Counted from the first letter of the stretch, positions 42,764 through 52,133 are shown. The stretch: DNA of 64,000 bases from Paeniglutamicibacter sulfureus (GCF_030512175.1 NZ_JAULBL010000001.1:930001-994000), one strand, 5' to 3'. The notes: generated by a model not told the origin, from the sequence alone. Program-made: numbers and translations.

Positions 42764-43519
42764 CTAGGCCTCAAACCCCTCGGGTTGGACCACACATATG
42801 GTGTCGGGATCCTCGGTCGAATAGTGGCCAACAGGATCTGCATACTCGACCCATGTGCCGGTGGGCTCTAGGTATTCGAATCGGTACTTGGAGCCGACCG
42901 AAACGCCAGGAATAAAGATTTCCCAGATCCCGCTATGGCCAAGCTGGCGCATGGCATGGGCGGAACCGTTCCAAATGTTGAAATCGCCGCAAACCCGCAC
43001 TGCAACGGCCTCATCCTGCCTGACTACGAAACCAGTGCCTTCCACGTCCCCCATGGGTGAGGAGTAGTGCTGTGGATGTGCACCGAGCAAGAGTTCCTGC
43101 ACCTGCGTTCCTCCGGTCCGCAGGCGATGGAGCTCCAGCTCACCCAAACGGGGTGTATGCCGATATGGATCATCGATCACGCGGACTCCCCCGAGCTCAA
43201 TGCGTTGGATCCGGTAGTCGGGAACTCTGCCAATGTCCTTGGACTCGATCAACCCCACCCAGAGGTCTCCGTGCTCGCGAAGCATGGGTACCGTGGCCGT
43301 CGCGGTCAGGATGTTGATGGCCAGGACATCGCGCTGCAAGGTCCGGACGCACACATGCCCCAACAGGTTCAGGTGGGGCCCAAGGACCGCGTGCGGGGAT
43401 TTGTCTTCTCCCCGTTCAACCGCTTCGAGGACCTCGGGTCGTACGTGCAAGGGCGCTCCCAATGATTCTTCTAGCCGGTGCGGCGCATAGTCGTCGGCGT
43501 CGAGCTCCGCTTGACCCAT
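42764..43519 (-). pseudogene. glgB: Truncated glgB (branching enzyme N-terminal part only)
   Basis: A 251-residue frame matches the start of the 1,4-alpha-glucan branching enzyme: PHAVLGPHLNLLGHVCVRTL, DDPYRHTPRLGELELHRL, LLGAHPQHYSSPMGDVEGTG, VCGDFNIWNGSAHAMRQLG, and IWEIFIPGVSVGSKYRFEYL. It stops after the N-terminal beta domains. The whole catalytic GH13 barrel (normally another ~450 residues with the catalytic Asp and Glu) is absent, and the next 255 nt hold nothing like it. Start and ribosome site (GGAGA) are intact. It is less GC-rich than its neighbours, consistent with decay. A free-standing regulatory domain cannot be excluded. Confidence 0.8.
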
Positions 43520-43676
43520 GGCTTTTCTCCATCCCCCTCGTTGCATCGTTCCGGGGTGCCCATCTTGCTTGTCGGCACCTGGGGTTCCGATTCACCTCAC
43601 GCTATCGAGAATCGGTGGCCTTGGGAATAGCCACCCCTGTAGAGGCCGGTGAAGTAGGGCAAGGCTCGTTAACGAA

Positions 43677-43721
43677 GAAAGTGGCCCGACGAATCCTTGC
43701 CAGAAACGTCGAACCACTTTC
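43677..43721. terminator. Hairpin after rlmB
   Basis: GAAAGTGG/CCACTTTC outer stem with inner CGACG/CGTCG pairing, 45 nt beyond the rlmB stop codon on the minus strand. Confidence 0.5.
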
Positions 43722-43765
43722 ATGAAATTCTAGTGCCATCCGGGCGGGGCCCGGTGCACGGTGCC

Positions 43766-44767
43766 TTAGGCGCTGCGCTTGCGCGAAACCTCGTAAAGCG
43801 TGATGCCCACGGCCATCGATGCATTCAGCGACTCCATGGAGGAGTTGATCGGGATCGAGACGATCATGTCGCAGTTCTCGCGCACCAGGCGGGACAGGCC
43901 CTTGCCCTCGGAGCCCACCACGATGCACAGCGGATCGGTGGCCAGGCCGAGATCCGGCAAGGAGACGTCGCCGTCGCCGTCCAGGCCGATGACAAATACG
44001 CCGGCTTCCTTCATGCCCTTGAGGGTGGAGGTCAGGTTGGGGGCACGGGTGACCGGCACGCGCACGGCGGCACCCGCACTGGTCTTCCAGGCCGAGGCCG
44101 TCATGCCCACCGAGCGGCGCTCGGGAACAATTACGGCGTGGGCATTGAATGCCGAAGCCGAACGGATGATCGCACCAAGGTTGCGCGGGTCGGTGATGCC
44201 GTCCAGTGCAATGAACAGCGGGGCGTTCTTGACGTAGCCCTTGCGGTGCTTGGAGATGGTGGCCTTGACGGTTTCCAGCGCATCGGCGTAATCGTACGGC
44301 GGGATCTGCAGGACCAGGCCCTGGTGGATTGCCTCGTCGGTCATCCGGTCCAGTTCCGGCTTGCCGGTTTCCATCACGGGGATGCCGCGTTCGGCGGCGA
44401 TCTTCAGGGATTCACGCACGCGCTCATCCATGTCGATCCGGATGGCCACATGCAGCGCCTTGGCAGGAATGCCGGCGCGCAGGGCCTCGACGACCGAGTT
44501 GCGTCCGGTGACCAGTTCTTCGCTGTTCTTCGAGCGTCCGCCGGTGCTGCGGCCGCGGGAGGCGGGGCCGCCCTTGGAGGTTCCGCGCTTTGCCGCGGAG
44601 CGCTCGGCAAGCTCCTTGTTCTTGAAGGCCTTGTGGTACGGGCGGTCCTCGGCCTTGGGCGTGGGGCCCTTGCCCTCAAGCGCCTTGCGGCCATATCCGC
44701 CGGTTCCGACGGAGGGGCCCTTCTTGCTCTTGCTTTTGGCGCCGGAACGCCTTGGTGCAGCAGACAT
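43766..44767 (-). CDS. rlmB: 23S rRNA 2'-O-methyltransferase, RlmB/TrmH family
   Basis: SpoU/TrmH-family (SPOUT) methyltransferase of 333 residues. The first ~85 residues are Lys/Arg/Gly-rich and probably disordered, as common in actinobacterial members. A small substrate-binding domain starts at EELVTGRNSVVEALRAG. The knotted catalytic domain has ALDGITDPRNLGAIIRSASA (motif 1), VVGSEGKGLS (motif 2) and VSIPINSSMESLNASMAVGI (motif 3). These match RlmB, which methylates G2251 of 23S rRNA (E. coli numbering). Follows cysS in the same direction after 105 nt. Confidence 0.93.
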   Translation of the reverse strand: MSAAPRRSGAKSKSKKGPSVGTGGYGRKALEGKGPTPKAEDRPYHKAFKNKELAERSAAKRGTSKGGPASRGRSTGGRSKNSEELVTGRNSVVEALRAGIPAKALHVAIRIDMDERVRESLKIAAERGIPVMETGKPELDRMTDEAIHQGLVLQIPPYDYADALETVKATISKHRKGYVKNAPLFIALDGITDPRNLGAIIRSASAFNAHAVIVPERRSVGMTASAWKTSAGAAVRVPVTRAPNLTSTLKGMKEAGVFVIGLDGDGDVSLPDLGLATDPLCIVVGSEGKGLSRLVRENCDMIVSIPINSSMESLNASMAVGITLYEVSRKRSA

Positions 44768-44872
44768 GATGGTGTATTCCTAGGATCGGGGCGGACGGCA
44801 CGGCGATTTCACGCACCGCCCCGCCCATTTTAGCGACAAGGAAGGCATATTCCTTGCCCTTTGTGTGGCAAC

Positions 44873-46342
44873 TTACCCTTTCAGGCTCCAACGGGCGCCG
44901 TCCGCCGAGTCCTCAACCACGATTCCGGCCTTGGCCAGGGTGTCGCGAATGGCATCCGAACGCGCCCAGTCCTTGGCCTCGCGGGCGGCTGCCCGGTCGG
45001 CCAATTGGGCGTCAACCAGCACCGAAAGTGCGGCGGACTGCGCGGCATCGGCGGAACCGCCGGCCTCGATGGTGTCGTCCAGGCCCAGCGTGTAGGTCAT
45101 GGCCATGACCTGCTGCATGGCTTCGTCGGCCGCCTCGAGGTCGCCGGCTGCCAGCGCAATGTTGCCGCGGCGCACCGTCTCATGAAGCGACGCCAGTGCC
45201 TGAGGCACGTTGAGGTCATCGTTCATGGCGTCGGCAAAGGCCTCGGTCACCTCGAAGTGGTGCATGTCGATTGAGAAGTCCTCGGTGGGACCCACGCCGT
45301 GGATGCGGTCCAGCGCGTTGGACACGAAGGTGTCTATCCGCTCGACCGCGGACGTGGACTCGGCGAGGGAATCGGGGCGGTAGTCCAGCTGGGAGCGGTA
45401 GTGCGCCTGGCCCAGAAAGTAGCGCACGGCCCGGGGGCTTGCCATTTCCAGCATTTCTGCCGGGGCAATGGTGTTGCCGACGGACTTGGACATCTTTTCA
45501 CCCTCGTAGGTGACCATGCCGTTGTGCATCCAGAAGTTGGCGAACTCGTGGCCCGCGGCCATGGACTGGGCCATCTCGTTTTCGTGATGCGGGAAGCGCA
45601 GGTCCAGTCCGCCGCCGTGGATGTCGAAGGCGGTGCCCAGGTACTTGGTGACCATGGCGGAGCATTCCAGGTGCCAGCCGGGGCGGCCGGTTCCCCATGG
45701 GCTGGGCCAGGAAGCGCTGGCCGGATCGGTGTCCTTCTGCCCCTTCCAGAGGGCGAAGTCGCGCGGATCGCGCTTTCCGCGCGGGTCTGCATCCGGGGCG
45801 CCCTGCATGTCATCGACGTTCTGGTGGGTCAGCGAGCCGTAGGCCGGGAAGGAACGGACGTCGAAGTAGACGTCGCCGGAGTCATCCAGCGCCGGGTACG
45901 CATGGCCTGCCTCGATGAGTCGGGCAATGAGCTGGTGCATCTCCGGGATGTGGCCGGTGGCGCGGGGTTCGTAGGTCGGACGGCGCACCCCCAGGGTGTC
46001 ATAGGCCGCGTTGAATTCCTGCTCGAAGCGGTAAGCCAGTGCGAACCACTGCTCGCGGGCAAAATAGTCTTCGTTTTCCTCAAAGTCCTCGGCGAAGGAG
46101 GCAGCTGACTTCTCCAGGATCTTGTCGTCGATGTCCGTGACGTTGCGGACGACGGTGACCTCGAAGCCGCGGTTTTCCAGCCAGCGGGTGAGGATGTCGA
46201 AGGCGATGGCGCTGCGTACGTGTCCCACGTGCGGCATGCCCTGGACGGTGGCGCCGCAGTAGTACAGCCCGACCTTGCCCTCGGTCAGGGGCACGAAGTC
46301 CCGGGTCGTTGCCTGCTGGGTGTCATAAAAACGGATGCTCAC
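44873..46342 (-). CDS. cysS: Cysteinyl-tRNA synthetase
   Basis: Class I synthetase of 489 residues charging tRNA-Cys. YYCGATVQGMPHVGHVRSAI holds the zinc Cys and the HIGH variant HVGH; EKMSKSVGNT is the KMSKS loop. ECSAMVTKYLG and HHENEMAQS provide further zinc ligands. The C-terminal helical anticodon domain is intact and of usual length. The GTG start is preceded by TAACCT 6 nt upstream (leaderless pattern). Downstream of ispDF in the same direction with a 54-nt gap, as in related actinobacteria. Confidence 0.97.
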   Translation of the reverse strand: MSIRFYDTQQATTRDFVPLTEGKVGLYYCGATVQGMPHVGHVRSAIAFDILTRWLENRGFEVTVVRNVTDIDDKILEKSAASFAEDFEENEDYFAREQWFALAYRFEQEFNAAYDTLGVRRPTYEPRATGHIPEMHQLIARLIEAGHAYPALDDSGDVYFDVRSFPAYGSLTHQNVDDMQGAPDADPRGKRDPRDFALWKGQKDTDPASASWPSPWGTGRPGWHLECSAMVTKYLGTAFDIHGGGLDLRFPHHENEMAQSMAAGHEFANFWMHNGMVTYEGEKMSKSVGNTIAPAEMLEMASPRAVRYFLGQAHYRSQLDYRPDSLAESTSAVERIDTFVSNALDRIHGVGPTEDFSIDMHHFEVTEAFADAMNDDLNVPQALASLHETVRRGNIALAAGDLEAADEAMQQVMAMTYTLGLDDTIEAGGSADAAQSAALSVLVDAQLADRAAAREAKDWARSDAIRDTLAKAGIVVEDSADGARWSLKG

Positions 46343-46396
46343 CTGTACAGGTTATCCGAGGTCGTCAAACACCCGGTGCGCCGCGATCGGCGTTTT

Positions 46397-47665
46397 TCAG
46401 CGCACCGAATACACCAATGCGGTGGCATAGGCGGTGACTCCCGCGCCGGCACCCTCGTACCCCAGGCCGTCGGAGGTGGTCGCGGTGACGCTGACCGGGG
46501 CACCGGCCGCCTTGCTCAACACGGCGTCGGCTTCCGTCCGGCGGGCGGCGAACTTGGGACGCCGGCCAACGAACTGGACCGCAACGTTGCCGATCTCGAA
46601 TCCCGCGGCACGCACCAGGCGCGCGGCCTCGGCCAGCAACGTGGTGCCCGAGGCCCCGGCATATTCGGGACGGTCGGTGCCGAAGTGTGTTCCCAAATCC
46701 CCGATGCCGGCGGCCGAGAACAGCGCGTCGCAGGCGGCGTGGGCAACCGCGTCGCCGTCGGAGTGACCCGACAGGCCCTGGTCCTCGGGGAAATGGAGCC
46801 CGGCCAGCCACATGGCCCGGGGCTCGGCGGGATCGGCGACGGCATGAACATCGATGCCGATGCCGGTGCGCGGGATCAGCGGGGGCTGCTGGCCGCCGGA
46901 GTGCGGGGGCATAGGGGATTCCTTCGGGGGGTGTGCCGGCAACATGGATTCGGCCAGGACAAGGTCCGGCTTGGTGGTGATCTTCAGGGCCGCCGCTGCA
47001 CCGGGGACGGTATCGACACGCTCACCCAAAATTTCCATGAGCATCGCATCGTCGGTGATGGCCTCGGCCTTGGCCCGGTCCCAACCCGTGGCTTGTTGGT
47101 GTGCCGCCAACAGGGTGGGTGCGTGGAAACCCTGCGGGGTTTGGACGGCTCGCAGCAGATCGCGGGCCGGCGTGCCGGTGACGTGCGGCTGGCGTCCCGG
47201 ATCGCTGGCCACCTGCTTGATGGTGTCCACCACCGGCATCACCGGAATCACCGCCCGTGCCCCCGCAAGAAGTGCGCTCACGACTTGGAGGAAGACCTCG
47301 GGTGGGGTCAGCGCGCGGGCTGCGTCGTGAATCAGGACGCGTTCGGTCCCGGGTTCCAGCGCCGCGAGTCCGGCACGCACCGAGTCGCTGCGGGTTGCTC
47401 CGCCGCTCACGCAGTGTGGTCGCAACGGATGGTTCGCCGCGATGGAAGCAAGTTCCGCTTCGTCCTCCGGCAGCACTGCAATGACTTGGGCGGCGCAGCC
47501 GGCCAGCTGGATTTGGTCCAGCGCATGCGCGAGCAACGACCGGCCGGCCAGCGGGACCAGGGCCTTGGGGATGCCGTAGCCAAGCCGGGTCCCCGAGCCG
47601 GCGGCCACCACGATGACTGCCGTCTGGTGGATCTCTTGCTCGCTAAACGAAGTTGGGACATTCAC
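46397..47665 (-). CDS. ispDF: Bifunctional IspD-IspF of the MEP isoprenoid pathway
   Basis: Fused enzyme of 422 residues. N-terminal ~240 residues are IspD (MEP cytidylyltransferase): [20 protein letters not shown] nucleotide loop and [12 protein letters not shown]. After a short Pro-rich linker the IspF part (MEcPP synthase) begins [14 protein letters not shown], with the zinc ligands in GIDVHA and [15 protein letters not shown], and ends [19 protein letters not shown]. The fusion skips IspE, as in other bacteria. The GTG start has TAGGCT 7 nt upstream (leaderless), with GGAAGG also present. Order carD-ispDF-cysS-rlmB on the minus strand is a common actinobacterial arrangement. Confidence 0.97.
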   Translation of the reverse strand: MNVPTSFSEQEIHQTAVIVVAAGSGTRLGYGIPKALVPLAGRSLLAHALDQIQLAGCAAQVIAVLPEDEAELASIAANHPLRPHCVSGGATRSDSVRAGLAALEPGTERVLIHDAARALTPPEVFLQVVSALLAGARAVIPVMPVVDTIKQVASDPGRQPHVTGTPARDLLRAVQTPQGFHAPTLLAAHQQATGWDRAKAEAITDDAMLMEILGERVDTVPGAAAALKITTKPDLVLAESMLPAHPPKESPMPPHSGGQQPPLIPRTGIGIDVHAVADPAEPRAMWLAGLHFPEDQGLSGHSDGDAVAHAACDALFSAAGIGDLGTHFGTDRPEYAGASGTTLLAEAARLVRAAGFEIGNVAVQFVGRRPKFAARRTEADAVLSKAAGAPVSVTATTSDGLGYEGAGAGVTAYATALVYSVR

Positions 47666-47727
47666 GCCTTCCAGCCTAACGGTGTTCCAACGGCCCTTCC
47701 GCGCTGACTTGCCAGCGGCCTTTAATT

Positions 47728-47773
47728 GCCGGTGGGGGTCCGAAACGCCTTGCGGTGTTTCGGACCCCCACCG
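47728..47773. terminator. Long perfect hairpin between carD and ispDF
   Basis: An 18-bp perfect stem (47728-47745 with 47756-47773) and 10-nt loop. On the minus strand it follows the carD stop and precedes the likely ispDF promoter. Confidence 0.75.
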
Positions 47774-47802
47774 GGGTTCAAACCAAATAGAACTCGTGGC
47801 TG

Positions 47803-48285
47803 CTAAGAGGCCAAAACCTCGTCGAGCACGCTCTCGGCTTTTTCCTCATCGAGCTTCTTGGCCAAGGCCAGTTCGCTGATCAGGATCTGGCGGGCCTTTG
47901 CAAGCATGCGCTTTTCGCCTGCGGAAAGTCCGCGGTCGTTATCGCGGCGCCACAGATCGCGAACGACCTCTGCAACCTTGATTACGTCGCCGGAAGCGAG
48001 CTTTTCCAGATTCGCCTTGTAACGGCGCGACCAGTTGGTAGGCTCTTCTGTAAACTCGGCCCGCAGCACGTCGAAGACGTGATCCAGACCTTCCTGACCA
48101 ACTACATCGCGCACACCAACGAGATCGACATTTTCTGCCGGAACCTCGATGGTCAGATCACCCTGGGCAACCTTAAGCTTGAGATACATCTTCTCTTCGC
48201 CCTTGATGGTGCGCATTTTGATCTCTTCGATCATTGCTGCACCGTGGTGCGGGTAGACAACTGTCTCGCCAACCTCAAAAACCAT
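47803..48285 (-). CDS. carD: CarD-family RNA-polymerase-binding regulator
   Basis: Protein of 160 residues: an N-terminal CarD/TRCF RNA-polymerase-interaction domain ([38 protein letters not shown]) and a C-terminal helical DNA-binding domain with the conserved Trp region [12 protein letters not shown], and [20 protein letters not shown]. CarD stabilises the open promoter complex and is essential in mycobacteria. Start at MVFEVG, with AAGGGG about 9 nt upstream. Confidence 0.95.
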   Translation of the reverse strand: MVFEVGETVVYPHHGAAMIEEIKMRTIKGEEKMYLKLKVAQGDLTIEVPAENVDLVGVRDVVGQEGLDHVFDVLRAEFTEEPTNWSRRYKANLEKLASGDVIKVAEVVRDLWRRDNDRGLSAGEKRMLAKARQILISELALAKKLDEEKAESVLDEVLAS

Positions 48286-48594
48286 GTGGATAAACCCCTT
48301 TCCCACTACCTAGTTTACCACGATTGTTTGGCAAATTGATTCGGGGGGCTCCCCTACTCCCTTGTAATGGCGGGGTTTTGGGTCTTCCCAAGCGGCCGAT
48401 CTCCTGCTATGCAAAGCAGTCATTTCGGGTCGTTTCATGGCTGTGATCAGCGCATTGATGACTCTTACGCCGGTGGCCGAATCATACATTCTCGACAAAA
48501 CCCATTAGGCTAGGGGGCGAGAGTGGCTCCCTCGGGTGTATCCCGTGTGCCCACGAGCTCACCCGAACTCGAACCTGATTGAGGAGTTTGTGCC
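48286..48594. other. Divergent intergenic region carD / lipoprotein
   Basis: Holds the promoters of carD and of the lipoprotein gene. A TAAACT at 48311-48316 (minus strand) may be the carD -10, and GAGGAG at 48581 is the lipoprotein ribosome site. No gene seen. Confidence 0.4.
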
Positions 48595-49125
48595 GTGATG
48601 ACCGCACAGAAGAACCGTGGACGCCGCGTCGTTGCCGCAGCAGCCCTTGCCATTTTGTCCCTTGGTGTCACCAGCTGTGGTGCCATCAACGAGCAGGCAA
48701 CGACCTTCCAGTACGCCGCATCCGATGGAATCGTTCTTAACGTCGGCGACGTCGAAGTCCGCAACCTGATGCTCGTCACCAAGAGCGCCACCGACGAGGC
48801 CCGACTGCTCGGCTCCCTGGTGAACAGCACCGATGCTGCCCAGAAGCTGGAAGTAACGCTTGCTTCCGGTTCGGTCAGCATCGATGTGCCAGCCAAGTCC
48901 GTCGTGTCCCTCGAAAAGACCGAAAACGCCAAGACCGTGCCTTCCACCGGAGTGCTTCCGGGCGCACTGGCCCAGGCGACCCTGAGCATCGGCTCGGGCT
49001 CCGACGAGGTCCGTATCCCGGTGATCGACGGAACCCTCGAGGAGTACCGCGACTACGTTCCGGGCGGACATGACCCGAAGAGCCTTGAGCACTTGACCCC
49101 GTCCGAGAAGCCCGCCGCACACTAA
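48595..49125 (+). CDS. Secreted lipoprotein of unknown function
   Basis: Protein of 176 residues. Signal RGRRVVAAAALAILSLGVTSC ends in a lipobox, Cys at about residue 28. The mature part is a compact beta-rich domain (GIVLNVGDVEVRNLMLVTKS, then SLVNSTDAAQKLEVTLASGS) resembling immunoglobulin-like folds in other actinobacterial lipoproteins. The GTG start lies 8 nt after GAGGAG; the next codon is ATG. Conserved next to regX3-senX3 in relatives as far as I recall. Function unknown. Confidence 0.75.
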   Translation: MMTAQKNRGRRVVAAAALAILSLGVTSCGAINEQATTFQYAASDGIVLNVGDVEVRNLMLVTKSATDEARLLGSLVNSTDAAQKLEVTLASGSVSIDVPAKSVVSLEKTENAKTVPSTGVLPGALAQATLSIGSGSDEVRIPVIDGTLEEYRDYVPGGHDPKSLEHLTPSEKPAAH

Positions 49126-49170
49126 GGCGGCTTCGGCGCCCCAGCGGCGACGGCGAGAGAGCATAAACAG

Positions 49171-49216
49171 CGAAGGCGATGGGCCCGGAAGAATTCTTCC
49201 GGGCCCATCGCCTTCG
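49171..49216. terminator. 46-nt perfect palindrome (first of a tandem pair)
   Basis: Arms 49171-49193 and 49194-49216 are exact reverse complements with no loop bases, so in RNA a 20-plus base-pair hairpin forms. It lies between the convergent lipoprotein and regX3 genes. Confidence 0.75.
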
Positions 49217-49286
49217 GCGTTTGGATAGGCACCGGCAGCACGCACGGACTTCGCGCCGCGGCCTCTGCCTCACCACGACTACGAAC

Positions 49287-49336
49287 GGCAACGGGCCCGC
49301 GGGGCGTCATTCCTGACGCCCCGCGGGCCCGTTGCC
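49287..49336. terminator. Second giant hairpin before regX3 end
   Basis: A 23-bp perfect stem (49287-49309 and 49314-49336) with a 4-nt loop TTCC, 12 nt before the regX3 stop codon. Confidence 0.75.
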
Positions 49337-49348
49337 TTGATGCGTTCG

Positions 49349-50029
49349 CTATGCCTCGAACTTGTATCCCAGGCCGCGCACCGTGACCAAGTGGACCGGG
49401 GTCGCCGGCTCCGGTTCGATCTTCGAGCGCAGGCGCTTCACGTGCACGTCGAGGGTCTTGGTGTCCCCCACGTAGTCCGAGCCCCAGACCCTGTCGATCA
49501 GCTGCCCGCGGGTCAGCACCCGGCCGGCGTTGCGCAGGAGCATCTCCAACAGCTCGAATTCCTTCAGCGGCATCGGCACCTCCGTGGTGCGCACCGAGAC
49601 CACATGGCGTTCCACATCCATGCGGACGGGGCCGGCGGCAACGATGTTGGACACCAATTCGTCGCCCTCGCCCTGTCGGCGCAGCACCGCGCGGATGCGG
49701 GCCACCAGTTCCCGGGAGGAGTAGGGCTTGGTGACATAGTCGTCGGCACCCAGCTCCAGGCCGACGACCTTGTCGATTTCCGAGTCCTTGGCGGTCAGCA
49801 TGATCACCGGCACCTGCGAGACCGTGCGGATCTGGCGGAACACCTCGGTCCCGGGCTGGCCCGGCAGCATCAGGTCAAGGAGTACCAGGTCGGCGCCGTG
49901 GCGCTCGAACTCGGTGACGGCATCCAACCCGTTGTCGGCCACGCGGACCTCGAAGCCCTCCTTTTCCAGCAGGTACGTCAACGGGTCTGAAAGCGATTCC
50001 TCGTCCTCAACCAGCAAAATACGGGTCAT
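49349..50029 (-). CDS. regX3: Phosphate response regulator RegX3 (OmpR/PhoB family)
   Basis: Two-domain regulator of 226 residues. The receiver has the acidic pocket VEDEES and phosphate-accepting Asp52 (LVLLDLMLPG), switch Thr in IMLTAK and Lys in VTKPYS. The C-terminal winged helix has PLKEFELLEMLLRNAGRVLT and TLDVHVKRLRSKIE. It activates phosphate-starvation genes. Its start overlaps the senX3 stop by 4 nt, so the pair is co-translated. Target sites of the expected kind lie at 51306-51349 upstream of phoU. Confidence 0.95.
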   Translation of the reverse strand: MTRILLVEDEESLSDPLTYLLEKEGFEVRVADNGLDAVTEFERHGADLVLLDLMLPGQPGTEVFRQIRTVSQVPVIMLTAKDSEIDKVVGLELGADDYVTKPYSSRELVARIRAVLRRQGEGDELVSNIVAAGPVRMDVERHVVSVRTTEVPMPLKEFELLEMLLRNAGRVLTRGQLIDRVWGSDYVGDTKTLDVHVKRLRSKIEPEPATPVHLVTVRGLGYKFEA

Positions 50030-51243
50030 CCCCGTCCTCCTTCCGGCAGCGCGCCAGGCGCATGGGCCGTTTTGTGTTTATGGTCGTTCCTCGAGGGAAG
50101 CGACTCGTCTTGTTCGCCGGTTTCTTCAAGCATCGGAAGGCGCACCGTGAAGGTCGACCCTTGTCCGGGCTGGGACCACAGGGTGATTTCGCCGCCGTGG
50201 TTGGCCACCACGTGCTTGACGATGCTCAGCCCCAGGCCGGTTCCGCCGGTGTGCCGCGAGCGCGCCGCGTCAATGCGGTAGAAGCGTTCAAAGATCCGGT
50301 CCTGCTCGTCCGGGGCGATGCCGGGGCCCTGGTCCGTGACGGAAATCTGGACAAGCCCGTCGCGCTCCCGCAGTCCCACGCCCACGGTGGTGTCCTCGGG
50401 CGAGTAGCGGATAGCGTTGTCGATTAGGTTGCGCAGTGCCGTCATTAGCAGGTCGCGGTCTCCGAAGACCGGCTGGTGCACCGAGCCTCCCACCGAGATC
50501 TTGATGCGTTTTTCCTCCGCTGGCAACTTGTTGCGGTCCACGGCCTCTGCCAGCACCTCGTTGAGGTCGATGTTCTCACCCATCAGCACCACGTCGGTGC
50601 CCTGCAGCCGGGACAGTTCGATGATGTCCTGGACCAGCGCCGCCAGACGGGCCGATTCCTTGTGCAAGCGGGCGGTGAAGCGACGCACGGCCGTTTCGTC
50701 GTCGGCGGCTCCGTCGATGGCCTCGGCCAGCAGCGAGATCGCCCCGACGGGGGTCTTCAGTTCGTGGGACACGTTGGCCACAAAGTCGTTGCGGACCGCG
50801 GCGGTGCGGGTGATCTCGGTGCGGTCATCGGCAAGCAGCAGGATGTATTCCTCGCCCAGCGGGGCAACCCGCACATGGATGATCATGCTCGCGGCGCCCA
50901 TGGTGCCCCGAGGGAGCTCGAACTCGCGTTCGGCAATCACCCCGTCGGCGCGGACCTTGCGGGCGAGGGTGCGCAATTCATCATGGATGAGCGTGTGCCC
51001 GCGCACCAGCCCATAGGCATAGGAGGCGGGGTTCGCACGCACCACCCCGTCGACCTCGTCGAGGATGACAAAGGCGCGGCCAATCACCGACAGCACTTCG
51101 GCGGAGCCCTCGGGCAGCGTCGGCTCGCCGACCACCGGCAGGCCGCCGCGGGAGCGCATCGAACCGCGGTACGCCATGATGCCCACAATGCCAAGGGCCA
51201 ACCCGACGAGGCCCGCAACAAGGGAAAGCAAGACATCATTCAC
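50026..51243 (-). CDS. senX3: Phosphate sensor histidine kinase SenX3
   Basis: Kinase of 405 residues: a single N-terminal TM segment region (residues 4-24), a PAS-like domain, then the HisKA domain with His160 in VANVSHELKTPVGAI, and an ATPase domain with N-box LRNLIDNAIRYSPE and G-boxes VTDQGPGIAPDEQ and GGTGLGLSIVKHVV. The single N-terminal membrane region without a large outer domain matches SenX3, which senses phosphate through PhoU and the Pst transporter. The GTG start carries both TAGGCT 7 nt upstream and AGGAGG. Confidence 0.95.
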   Translation of the reverse strand: MNDVLLSLVAGLVGLALGIVGIMAYRGSMRSRGGLPVVGEPTLPEGSAEVLSVIGRAFVILDEVDGVVRANPASYAYGLVRGHTLIHDELRTLARKVRADGVIAEREFELPRGTMGAASMIIHVRVAPLGEEYILLLADDRTEITRTAAVRNDFVANVSHELKTPVGAISLLAEAIDGAADDETAVRRFTARLHKESARLAALVQDIIELSRLQGTDVVLMGENIDLNEVLAEAVDRNKLPAEEKRIKISVGGSVHQPVFGDRDLLMTALRNLIDNAIRYSPEDTTVGVGLRERDGLVQISVTDQGPGIAPDEQDRIFERFYRIDAARSRHTGGTGLGLSIVKHVVANHGGEITLWSQPGQGSTFTVRLPMLEETGEQDESLPSRNDHKHKTAHAPGALPEGGRG

Positions 51244-51305
51244 ACCTCCTAGCCTAACCGGGGTTCAACCGTCCACCGGCTCCAAACCAGCCAATGACGC
51301 GACTC

Positions 51306-51349
51306 ATTCACGAAACGTTCACCTCGTTTCCCCGGCCGATTCACCTGGT
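51306..51349. promoter_or_regulatory. Four-unit PHO-box array upstream of phoU
   Basis: Four consecutive 11-nt units, ATTCACGAAAC, GTTCACCTCGT, TTCCCCGGCCG and ATTCACCTGGT, carry the GTTCACC core in direct repeat; the third is degenerate. Such boxes are RegX3/PhoP sites in Actinobacteria. A TAACAA at 51354-51359 just after may be the phoU -10, so the array lies over the -35. Confidence 0.75.
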
Positions 51350-51424
51350 GCTGTAACAATGGACATGAACAGTTCCGTCGTCCGTGCCGGACGCGGTGAC
51401 AAATCGTAGTGAAAGGACGCCCGC

Positions 51425-52084
51425 GTGCGTAAGGTTTTCCAGGCCGATCTGCAGCAAATCGGAGAAGAACTCATCGAGATGTCCCGTCTTGTGGCCACGG
51501 CCATGGAACGTGCCTATGAGTCGTTTACGAATGCGGACATCGATTTGGCCCAGGAAGTCATCGCCGAGGACGCCAAGATCGATTTCCTGCAGAACCAGCT
51601 CGACGAACGCGCCATCGACGTGTTGGCCCTCCAGGGTCCGGTCGCCTCGGACCTGCGCATGATCGTTGGATCGTTGCGCATGAGCGCCTCGCTGGAGCGC
51701 ATGGGCGATTTGGCCCGACACGTGGCCCAGCTGGCACGTCTGCGCTTCCCGCAGCAGGTGGTCCCGGAATCCATCGCCCCCACCTTCAAGGAAATGGCGG
51801 AGCTCGACATCGCCATCGCCATCAAGGTCGGCGAATTGCTGGACACCCGCGACCTGGCCATTGCCCGGGAAATCATCGAGCTGAATACCAAGATCGATGA
51901 ACTGCACTCCTCGATCTTCAAGGTCGTGGCAGCTCCGGATTGGACCCACTCCGGGCCGACGACAGCCGACGTCACGCTGACCAGCCGCTATCTCGAGCGC
52001 TTTGGCGACCACGGGGTATCGGTGGCCCGCAAGGTTTCCTACCTGGTCACCGGCGAATGGGATCCGGACATCAGCGTCTTCTAG
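51425..52084 (+). CDS. phoU: Phosphate signalling protein PhoU
   Basis: Helical protein of 219 residues made of two PhoU three-helix repeats, with metal-site motifs near ERMGDLARH and ERFGDH in parallel positions. PhoU links the phosphate transporter to SenX3 and lowers phosphate-starvation signalling. The GTG start has GAAAGGA upstream (in GTGCGTAAGG). Divergent from senX3-regX3, with the PHO-box array between. A strong terminator follows. Confidence 0.95.
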   Translation: MRKVFQADLQQIGEELIEMSRLVATAMERAYESFTNADIDLAQEVIAEDAKIDFLQNQLDERAIDVLALQGPVASDLRMIVGSLRMSASLERMGDLARHVAQLARLRFPQQVVPESIAPTFKEMAELDIAIAIKVGELLDTRDLAIAREIIELNTKIDELHSSIFKVVAAPDWTHSGPTTADVTLTSRYLERFGDHGVSVARKVSYLVTGEWDPDISVF

Positions 52085-52133
52085 GCAACATGCCTCCGGC
52101 GGCACCGCGGCTTTCCGCCGGTGCCACCACGCG

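Noticed and set aside
46397-47665. IspD and IspF fusion as a novelty.
   Set aside because: IspDF fusions are well known.
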